In this document: positions 1 through 5,805 of the stretch, in pieces
How the letters are laid out: every line of letters starts with the position of its first letter
Position numbering within the stretch: the stretch's first letter is position 1
Assembly: GCA_964647355.1 (NCBI GenBank)
Contig: CAZYGK010000104.1
Coordinates: forward strand, 1 to 11,289
Length of the DNA stretch: 11,289 nucleotides
Direction of reading: 5' to 3'
Source: SZUA-430 sp964647355
GTDB taxonomy: Bacteria > Pseudomonadota > Alphaproteobacteria > Micropepsales > Micropepsaceae
Notes under the pieces: generated by a model
What the model saw: only the letters and a program-made list of their open reading frames with translations
Database searches by the model: none
What the model was told of the DNA's origin: nothing
Position numbers and translations under genes: made by a program

Positions 1-188
1 ACGCGATCTTCATGCGCCCCGGCACGGTCGACGTGATGGTCCTGCCGCCGATCTCCGTCGCCGACTGGACCCGCGAAGATCTGGACGAGCGCATCGAAGC
101 CGTCCGCGACCTCTACGTCGCGACGCTCGACGACTGGCCCAACGGCGGACTGAAGCTGTTGGGCATCAAGCCGAAGCGTAAGTGCTAG
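1..188 (+). CDS. plsC: 1-acyl-sn-glycerol-3-phosphate acyltransferase, C-terminal part (5' end outside window)
   Basis: The frame beginning at base 3 is open to a TAG at 186-188 and gives 61 residues. The stretch RPGTVDVMVLPPISVADWT, followed by an amphipathic segment with RIEAVRDLYVATLDDWP, resembles the end of the PlsC/AGPAT fold: a beta strand with the 'G-x-V-x-V-x-x-x-P-P-I' pattern, then the closing helix. The family transfers a second acyl chain to lysophosphatidic acid at the inner membrane, giving phosphatidic acid. The catalytic HX4D block and the EGTRS block would lie upstream and cannot be seen. The last residues are lysine-rich (IKPKRKC). The gene converges on the plsB-type gene ending at 305, with a nested palindrome between them. 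The fragment is short, so another lysophospholipid acyltransferase of the same superfamily is possible. Confidence 0.72.
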   Translation, partial: AIFMRPGTVDVMVLPPISVADWTREDLDERIEAVRDLYVATLDDWPNGGLKLLGIKPKRKC

Positions 189-194
189 GACACT

Positions 195-281
195 CTTCCT
201 GGGACCGCCGGCTTCCAGCCGGCCCTTGCTGAAACTCATGCGCACAAGAAGAGCCGGCTGGAAGCCGGCGGCCCCAGGAAG
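195..281. repeat. REPIN-like nested inverted repeat (29-nt arms)
   Basis: The arms at 195-223 and 253-281 are reverse complements over 29 nt with one mismatch (A204 against C272), separated by a 29-nt loop. Each arm also contains its own perfect hairpin, gccggc-ttcca-gccggc or its complement (207-223 and 253-269). It occupies most of the 116-bp spacer between two convergent genes. There is no T-run on either side, so a classical intrinsic terminator is not supported, though the fold could stop or protect the 3' ends of both transcripts. It looks like a dispersed intergenic repeat. The genome-wide copy number cannot be seen here. Confidence 0.8.
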
Positions 282-304
282 GGCGCCTGCTCTTCGAAGT
301 GCGC

Positions 305-2686
305 CTACGTGCGCAACTGCTCCCGCATCCGCTCTTCGCCGAGCGCTTCGACCGTATCGATCCGACGCATGATATCGCGCAGCTCTGCCGCGAACGCACG
401 CCGCCGCAGGGCGACGTTGTCGGTCGTCTCCATAAGCTTCTGATTTTTCGCAAGTTGCAGCCCGGTCTGGAACAGGTGCTTCGACACCGACTCCTCGCTC
501 TGAATCCGCTTCTGCAGCAGATACTGCCGCCCGACAGCGCCGCACTCGACGAGCAGCTTCTTCTCGTCCACGAAGCTCGGGTCGTGCGCCGCCAGCGTAT
601 CGGCGACCACCGTGTAGGCCTCGACGAACGAACGCAGCACGCCGTGCGCGGTCAACGGCCGTGCGGCTTTGAGCAGGTCCACCGTCGTCGCTCGCCCGTT
701 CGAGAGCGCCTCGCGCCACCCCGGCGCCAGCACGTCCAACTCCGCCGCAAAGCTGCGCCGGAACTCGCCCTTCTCCTTGAAGAAGAATTCGAACTTCAAA
801 ATGTCGCGCAGCCGGAACGTCTCGTCCCAGAACGCCGCTTCGCGATCCCCGTTGATGTCGCACGCTTTCAAGAGCGCGAGCTCCGAAATCGCGTCGTTGA
901 TGAAGAAGTGCAGGATCGTGTTGCGATAGAACGCAGCCGCCAAATGCTGATCCGGCCCGATGCTGTAGACCGTCGCAAGTCCGCCTTTGTGTTCCCGCAC
1001 CGTGTTGTGCGCGACCAGCGCCTCAAGCGCGCGGCTTGCCGCCTCGATGTCGCCGATCTTGGCGCTCGGCGCGAGCGGCAGCCGCCGCCGCGTCGCCGAC
1101 GCGACATACTCCGCGAGTTCTTCGTTCACCTGCTCGAGCGTCAGCGCCCGCCCGCGATGCGACAGCAGAACGAGCGAGATCAGCGACGTGCCGGTGATCG
1201 GCGTGACGTCGTTGATCCGCCACGATACTTCGAACGCGACCTTCTGGGTTGCGAGCGTCTCCTCATCGCCCTCGGTCTTCGTGCCGTCCGGTGGCCCCAG
1301 CATCTCGCGCAACGAAACGGGCTCGCCGACGCGGAAATAGATGTGCCCGAACGGCTTCCGTTGCGCCCGGAAGAAGCGCACGAACCAAGCGAGGTTCTCG
1401 GCCTTCTTCTTGCCGCCCTGAGCTTCCGCGGCGTACTCGCTCACTTCATGCAGCTGATCGTAGGCGATCGAGATCGGCATCAGCGCCAGATCGTCGACCC
1501 GTCCTTCGCGATAGGCCGAAACCAGATAGGTGAGCAGCCCAAGCTTTGGCGGTAACAGCTTGCCCGTGCGCGAGCGCCCGCCCTCGATGTACCATTCGAG
1601 CGAAAACCGCTTCTCGACGAGATAGCCCAGATACTCGCGCAGCACGAACTTGTAGACGGGATTGTTCTTGACGTCGCGCCGGATGAACACGCGCCCCGCT
1701 TTGCGCGCGATCGTGCCCATCGGCCAGAACGCCATGTTGATGCCGCCGAACGTCGTCGGTGTCGCAAGCCTGTTGTCCGCGAACGCAACCGAGGTCACGG
1801 CGGAATCGAGGTTCGACTTGTGGCTCGGCAGAATGATCCCGGGCGCGCGCTCCAGCGCCTCCCGCGTGCGCTCGATCTGCGCCGGGTCGTAGTCCACCTG
1901 CGCGCCGTAGCCGCGCGAGAAAAGCCCGCGCGCGATCTGCATCATCACGTCGATCCAGAACGGACTGTGCGCGGTACGAAGCTCGTGCAGATATTTCACG
2001 GCTTCCTTCATCACGGAATCGCTCGACCGGTGCAGCTTCGCGGAGACCTCGTTGACCCCCTCGCGGAACCGGCGCGACGCCGCAATCTGCTCGGCGACCA
2101 GCTTCGGCAGCTTGTAGCGCCGTCCGATCAAGCGGTACTCGGCACGTTCGAGCGCAAGCCGCGCCTGACGCGTCACGAACTCGGCAAAGGCCTGCGCATC
2201 GCTCGAATCCGCGTCGCCCGTCGCCCGTGCGCGCGTATCCAGTTCGCTGATGCTCGCCGGCAGCGCCGCAACGACGCGGCAGCGGTCGGGCTCAACCTGA
2301 ACGATGCGCTTCTGTTCTTTCTCGGACGGTTTGCGCGGATCGCGCATCATGATGAGGTCGGACAGGCGCGCCGAACGCTCGCCCTTGTGTTCCCGCGGTA
2401 GCCACGCCACGCGCACCGGCGCCAAAAGCGCGTCGCTGCTCTCTTTGACCAGTGCCTCGATCTGCGTGGTGTAGACCCGCATGTCGTCGAACTTCGCCGG
2501 GATCGCGAGGAAGGTGACCTGCTCCGCCGTTGTTCCCTGCGGCCGCGATTGTGCCGCCCAACGCTCGACGACGCCGCGTTCGGTCGCCGTCGCACAGTCC
2601 AAGATCAGGACGACGCGCCGTCCCGCCGGCGCCGGCCACTGCGGCAGCGGTTCACCCGATACCTGCGCTGAAACCGTCTCGTTCAT
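305..2686 (-). CDS. plsB: PlsB-type glycerol-3-phosphate 1-O-acyltransferase
   Basis: The 793-aa product is close in size to E. coli PlsB (about 807 aa). It carries the four GPAT blocks in order: ILPSHKSNLDSAV with catalytic H289 and D294 (HX4D), GRVFIRR at 331-337, WYIEGGRSRTGK around 365-376, and LMPISIAYD at 402-410. Known members acylate the sn-1 position of glycerol-3-phosphate at the inner membrane using acyl-CoA or acyl-ACP. Block I reads HKSNLD rather than the HRSHMD of E. coli PlsB, but both catalytic residues are present. The ATG at 2684-2686 is chosen because it overlaps the gpsA stop as ATGA, typical of translational coupling. The same frame stays open far upstream, but that stretch only shadows gpsA. 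Residues 1-140 form a poorly conserved N-terminal domain. Its substrate glycerol-3-phosphate is the product of the upstream gene. Confidence 0.9.
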   Translation of the reverse strand: MNETVSAQVSGEPLPQWPAPAGRRVVLILDCATATERGVVERWAAQSRPQGTTAEQVTFLAIPAKFDDMRVYTTQIEALVKESSDALLAPVRVAWLPREHKGERSARLSDLIMMRDPRKPSEKEQKRIVQVEPDRCRVVAALPASISELDTRARATGDADSSDAQAFAEFVTRQARLALERAEYRLIGRRYKLPKLVAEQIAASRRFREGVNEVSAKLHRSSDSVMKEAVKYLHELRTAHSPFWIDVMMQIARGLFSRGYGAQVDYDPAQIERTREALERAPGIILPSHKSNLDSAVTSVAFADNRLATPTTFGGINMAFWPMGTIARKAGRVFIRRDVKNNPVYKFVLREYLGYLVEKRFSLEWYIEGGRSRTGKLLPPKLGLLTYLVSAYREGRVDDLALMPISIAYDQLHEVSEYAAEAQGGKKKAENLAWFVRFFRAQRKPFGHIYFRVGEPVSLREMLGPPDGTKTEGDEETLATQKVAFEVSWRINDVTPITGTSLISLVLLSHRGRALTLEQVNEELAEYVASATRRRLPLAPSAKIGDIEAASRALEALVAHNTVREHKGGLATVYSIGPDQHLAAAFYRNTILHFFINDAISELALLKACDINGDREAAFWDETFRLRDILKFEFFFKEKGEFRRSFAAELDVLAPGWREALSNGRATTVDLLKAARPLTAHGVLRSFVEAYTVVADTLAAHDPSFVDEKKLLVECGAVGRQYLLQKRIQSEESVSKHLFQTGLQLAKNQKLMETTDNVALRRRAFAAELRDIMRRIDTVEALGEERMREQLRT

Positions 2687-3684
2687 CCTGGATCCGCTTC
2701 CGAACCCGCCATGCGCTTCAGCAACCCGCGAAACGCGTCCTGCGCCGTTCGTCCGTCGTTGATCACCCCGTTCACTTCGGTCGCGATCGGCATTTCGCAC
2801 TCGTACTCTTCGCCAAGCGTCAGGACCGTTTTCGCCGACTTCACGCCTTCGGCGACTTGGCGCATCCCCGCAAGGATGTCCGCAATCTTGCGCCCCTTGC
2901 CGAGTTCGAAGCCAACCGTGCGATTGCGGCTCTGCGGGCTCGTGCACGTCGCGATCAGATCGCCGATGCCGGCTAGCCCCGCAAACGTCTCCGGCTTGCC
3001 GCCCATCCGCACACCAAGCCGCGTGATCTCGTTCAACGCGCGGGAGATTACGGCCGAACGCGTGTTCTCGCCCGCGCCCGCACCGTCGCCCATGCCGGTC
3101 GCGATTGCCATCACGTTCTTCAGCGCCCCGCCGAGCTCGCACCCGGCGACGTCGGTGTTCGTGTAGACGCGAAAGAGCCCGGTCTTGAAGATCGCCTGCA
3201 GCTCCTGCACGATCACCTCGTCCTCCATCGCGATCACGCTCGCGGCGGCGTAGCCCGCCATGACCTCGCGCGCGAGATTGGGGCCCGAGAGAACACCCGC
3301 CGGATGGCCCGGCAGTTCCTGCTCGATCACCTGCGTCATGCGTAGCTTCGTGCCGAGTTCGAGCCCCTTGGAAAGGCTGATCACAGGCACCCAGGCGCGA
3401 ATGTGCTTGCCGACCTCTTTGACCGTATCCCGCATCGCCTGCGACGGCACGCCCATGACCACGACGTCGGCATCGCGCACCGCTTCTTCGATGGATGTCG
3501 TCGCGCGCAGTGCCGAGGTCAGCCGCGACCCGGGCAGATAGCGCTCGTTCGTGTGCTTGGCGTTGATCTCGTCGACCGTCTCGGCCGACCGCGCCCAAAT
3601 CGTTGCAGGCACGTTCTTGGCGACGAGCGACGCCACCGTCGTCCCCCAAGACCCGCCGCCCAGTATCGCCGCCTTTATTCGCAT
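2683..3684 (-). CDS. gpsA: NAD(P)H-dependent glycerol-3-phosphate dehydrogenase
   Basis: This 333-aa protein has the normal GpsA length and motifs. The N-terminal Rossmann loop is AAILGGGSWGTTVA (residues 5-18). SKGLE follows at 105-109, SGPNLARE at 133-140, GGALKNVMAIATG with catalytic K189, GLAGIGDL at 236-243, and SRNRTVG at 252-258. The enzyme reduces dihydroxyacetone phosphate to sn-glycerol-3-phosphate in the cytosol, the entry to phospholipid synthesis. Its stop overlaps the plsB-type start by four bases (ATGA), so the two are almost certainly co-transcribed and translationally coupled. The start at 3684 places the Rossmann motif at the expected distance from the N terminus. Upstream on the coding strand is purine-rich sequence (gaagagaaaag) about 10 nt before the ATG, a weak ribosome-binding site. 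A REPIN-like repeat separates it from the esterase gene upstream. Confidence 0.96.
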   Translation of the reverse strand: MRIKAAILGGGSWGTTVASLVAKNVPATIWARSAETVDEINAKHTNERYLPGSRLTSALRATTSIEEAVRDADVVVMGVPSQAMRDTVKEVGKHIRAWVPVISLSKGLELGTKLRMTQVIEQELPGHPAGVLSGPNLAREVMAGYAAASVIAMEDEVIVQELQAIFKTGLFRVYTNTDVAGCELGGALKNVMAIATGMGDGAGAGENTRSAVISRALNEITRLGVRMGGKPETFAGLAGIGDLIATCTSPQSRNRTVGFELGKGRKIADILAGMRQVAEGVKSAKTVLTLGEEYECEMPIATEVNGVINDGRTAQDAFRGLLKRMAGSEADPG

Positions 3685-3706
3685 CCTGCCCGCTTTTCTC
3701 TTCGTC

Positions 3707-3799
3707 TTGTCATGGTCCGCGAACGCGGACCACCAACGACTTTTCTACAGCCTCCCGGGCCCAAAGTCGTGGGTGGTCGGTCTTCGCCGACCATGACAA
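3707..3799. repeat. REPIN-like nested inverted repeat (37-nt arms)
   Basis: The arms at 3707-3743 and 3763-3799 are reverse complements at 32 of 37 positions around a 19-nt loop. Each arm also folds on itself: ggtccgcg-aa-cgcggacc in the left arm (3714-3731) and ggtcgg-tcttcg-ccgacc in the right (3775-3792). Where the arms differ inside these stems the changes are compensatory, as position 12 C/G is matched by position 21 G/C, so both short hairpins stay paired. The outer sequence (tgtcatggtc ... accacgact type) resembles REP units I associate with Alphaproteobacteria. It lies in the 152-bp spacer between the esterase stop and the gpsA start. Confidence 0.82.
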
Positions 3800-3836
3800 T
3801 GAAGGGGAATTGGGCGGCCCCGCAAGCGCCGATGGG

Positions 3837-4847
3837 TTAACCGGCAAGCGCCTTCGCGAGAATGGGCAGACTGACGTCCATCCGGTAGTCCACGGACGAG
3901 TGGTCGTCCGGGAACTCCTCGTACACGTGCGCCACGCCCTGTTTCTCCAAGAGCCGGTGCATCCGCCGCGCCCCGTACACCAGGTTGTACTGATCGACGT
4001 CGCCGCAATCGATGTAGAGCGCCTTCAGCTTCTTCAGGCCAGGTCCCATCGTCTCGGCCATGACGAGCGGATCCCACTTCAGGAAGTTTGCCCAGCGCTC
4101 CGGGATGATCTCGCACGTGTCCGTCGTGACCGGCAGCCGGACGCCACAATACGCGTTCGGGTCGGGATCGTACGACGCGCACATGGCAAACATCATCAGA
4201 ATGTGAATGTCTTTGTCCTTCGTCTTCTTCTGCGCGAAGAAGCTGTCGAGCCACGCTTTGACGTCGAAGTTGAACGGCGCCAGCGAGCGCAGCACGTTCG
4301 GCCAGTCGGGCCCGAACAGCAGCTCGTGTCCCATGTCCCCGGAATGCGACGCCGCGGCGCTCCAGAAGCCGGGATGCATCAGCGCGTGCACCATCGCACC
4401 GTATCCGCCCGAACTCTTGCCGAAGAGCCCGCGCTTGCCGAAGCCGCCGCAGCCGTACGTTTTCTCGATCAGCGGTACCGCTTCCTGCAGCAGAAAATCG
4501 TCCCACCGTCCCATCGCGACCGAGTTGATGTACTGATTGCCGCCGAGCTTCGTGAAGCAATCGGGCAGGGCGCAGATCACTGGCGGCATCGCCCCCGATG
4601 CAATCAACCGATCCAAGCGCTCCGGCAGGTTCTCGCCGAAGTTCTTCCAGTTCGTGTGCGCCGGGCCCCCGGCCGTGAACCCCACGACGTCGACCAACAG
4701 CGGCAACCCGCGCCCATCATGCCCGGCCGGCACATAGACGTCGATCATCCGCCGCGTCGGATCGCCGAGCATGTTCGACTTCAAGACCTCGCTCTCGATC
4801 CAAAGCCGGTGAACCATGCCCGCCGGTGTCGCTTGATCGCGCCGCAT
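3837..4847 (-). CDS. alpha/beta-hydrolase, putative esterase (esterase D / enterochelin esterase-like family)
   Basis: This 336-aa protein has an alpha/beta-hydrolase layout. The N-terminal strand pair is RRMIDVYVPAGHDGRGLPLL (32-51). The nucleophile elbow LFGKSSGGYGAM fits G-x-S-x-G with S145. Late acidic candidates sit in YIDCGDVDQYN (D280 or D283), and FPDDHSSVDYR supplies the likely catalytic H316. This fits PF00756-type esterases (antigen 85, S-formylglutathione hydrolase, enterochelin esterase), but the substrate cannot be read from sequence. No signal peptide is visible, so it is probably cytosolic. The start at 4847 is supported by a strong Shine-Dalgarno, gagggaga (complement of 4853-4860), five bases upstream; M11 is a weaker alternative. 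It sits 60 bp downstream of the TrmB-type regulator on the same strand and may be co-transcribed with it. The 60-bp gap shows no terminator. Confidence 0.82.
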   Translation of the reverse strand: MRRDQATPAGMVHRLWIESEVLKSNMLGDPTRRMIDVYVPAGHDGRGLPLLVDVVGFTAGGPAHTNWKNFGENLPERLDRLIASGAMPPVICALPDCFTKLGGNQYINSVAMGRWDDFLLQEAVPLIEKTYGCGGFGKRGLFGKSSGGYGAMVHALMHPGFWSAAASHSGDMGHELLFGPDWPNVLRSLAPFNFDVKAWLDSFFAQKKTKDKDIHILMMFAMCASYDPDPNAYCGVRLPVTTDTCEIIPERWANFLKWDPLVMAETMGPGLKKLKALYIDCGDVDQYNLVYGARRMHRLLEKQGVAHVYEEFPDDHSSVDYRMDVSLPILAKALAG

Positions 4848-4907
4848 CGTTTTCTCCCTCTACGTCGAGGCAGATGACCCGATTGCCCACGCGGACACAA
4901 GCCTGTC

Positions 4908-5753
4908 CTAGCTGCGCTTGCGCTTCGGCGCCGCCTCGCCGTACCGCTCGTTCAGCTTGCGGAAGCCGAGCGGTTTAAGTTGCGTTAGGCTGAGCGGTCC
5001 CAGCGCGCTTGCCGGGCTGCGGCCAGCGTTCTGCGCTTCCACCAAGAGGATTTCGTTGTAGAGCGCGTTGTACTGCAGACAGGACATGAATGTGCTGCTG
5101 CTCCACAGCGCCTGGTGCACGCTGGAGACGTCCTGCGAGAGCAGGGCGTGCATGAATTGATCGCCGTCGACGGTGATGCTGAGTTGCTGCCCGGGCCACG
5201 TGCCGAGGACGCGGTCGCCCTCTGCCACAACGACGGAGACCCCTTTCAACGTGGTGCGCTCATAGCACCGCGCCGCGACCTTCACGCCGCGCCGCGCAGC
5301 GGCCTCTAGATCGCCGCTCAAGAGCGGCACGCACTTCGGAAAGAGGTCGAGCAACGCGGCCTGCTTTGCTTGGCCGAGCATGGCGCGCGCGCGTTCGATC
5401 ACCTGCTCGACGGATGAGAGGTAGTAGACGCGGTCGTCGCCCGCCGCCTGCTTGATCTTCGCAAGCTCGTCGGCCGCCGTCTTCTTGTGCGTATCGAATT
5501 CGCGCCCCAGCCGCTCGATCAGTTCGCCGGGCGGCACCGCGCGGCACAGCCGGTTCTCGCTGTCGTCGATGATCACCGCCCCGCGCAGCGCCAGCGCTGC
5601 GATCGCCTTGTACGTGTTCGCCGTCGGCTTGCCGATCGCGTGGCTCACCCGGTAGCCCGTCGCCGGGCTTTCCTGCAGCAGAAACGTGTAGACCAGGGCC
5701 TCGATTTCCGAGAATCCCAAAAAAGTGAGCGCGGCGGCCGCTTGATTCTTCAT
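4908..5753 (-). CDS. TrmB-family transcriptional regulator
   Basis: The 281-aa protein begins with a TrmB-type winged helix: ALTFLGFSEIEALVYTFLL (9-27), then ATGYRVSHAIGKPTANTYKA (31-50) as the recognition region. A short linker or coiled-coil segment spans about 75-105. The C-terminal half has a PLD-like effector fold as in other TrmB proteins (VYYLSSVEQVIERAR at 109-123; DLEAAARRGVKVAARCYE at 148-165). The tail is basic (KRKRS). Known TrmB proteins bind sugars or other small ligands and repress nearby genes; the ligand here is unknown. The start at 5753 is chosen because the HTH then begins at the usual distance. The frame stays open to 6029, but that extension runs through the divergent protease gene. 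No Shine-Dalgarno precedes the ATG, and a candidate promoter lies just far enough upstream to give a leaderless mRNA. A palindrome overlaps the start, suggesting autoregulation. Confidence 0.78.
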   Translation of the reverse strand: MKNQAAAALTFLGFSEIEALVYTFLLQESPATGYRVSHAIGKPTANTYKAIAALALRGAVIIDDSENRLCRAVPPGELIERLGREFDTHKKTAADELAKIKQAAGDDRVYYLSSVEQVIERARAMLGQAKQAALLDLFPKCVPLLSGDLEAAARRGVKVAARCYERTTLKGVSVVVAEGDRVLGTWPGQQLSITVDGDQFMHALLSQDVSSVHQALWSSSTFMSCLQYNALYNEILLVEAQNAGRSPASALGPLSLTQLKPLGFRKLNERYGEAAPKRKRS

Positions 5754-5776
5754 AGTAGTAGTATTAGCTACTAGTA
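5753..5776. promoter_or_regulatory. candidate operator, 24-bp inverted repeat in the divergent regulator/protease promoter
   Basis: The sequence TAGTAGTAG-TATTAG-CTACTAGTA (9-nt half-sites, 6-nt spacer) has 8 of 9 arm positions complementary; the exception is G5755 against G5774. The right half also contains the perfect palindrome TACTAGTA (5769-5776). It stands out as AT-rich in GC-rich surroundings, overlaps the first base of the regulator's start codon, and covers its candidate -10. It also lies 29 bp before the protease ATG. This position fits binding by the TrmB-type regulator and control of both genes. Binding itself is inference. Confidence 0.5.
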
Positions 5777-5788
5777 AGAGATTTGCAA
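5761..5788 (-). promoter_or_regulatory. candidate promoter of the TrmB-type regulator
   Basis: On the minus strand, TTGCAA (5788-5783) is followed after 16 nt by TAATAC (5766-5761). This is a moderate match to -35 and a weak match to -10 sigma-70 boxes. A start about 7 nt downstream would fall at about 5754, next to the ATG at 5753, so the transcript would be leaderless. This agrees with the missing ribosome-binding site. No convincing -35/-10 pair is seen for the divergent protease gene on the + strand; TTGATT at 5742-5747 is the only -35-like hexamer. Confidence 0.35.
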
Positions 5789-5805
5789 GGAGCAAAGACA
5801 CCCGC

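Noticed and set aside
299..1555. Long + strand open frame (418 aa) opposite the plsB-type gene
   Set aside because: It is the antisense of a well-supported enzyme in GC-rich DNA and has no family motif.
2687..3649. Upstream extension of the plsB-type frame through gpsA, giving a 1114-aa reading
   Set aside because: This part shadows gpsA in another frame, has an arginine-rich low-complexity composition, and the ATGA overlap gives a clear start at 2686.
3603..4877. Long + strand open frame (424 aa) opposite gpsA and the esterase
   Set aside because: It spans two real genes and an intergenic repeat in antisense, with shadow composition.
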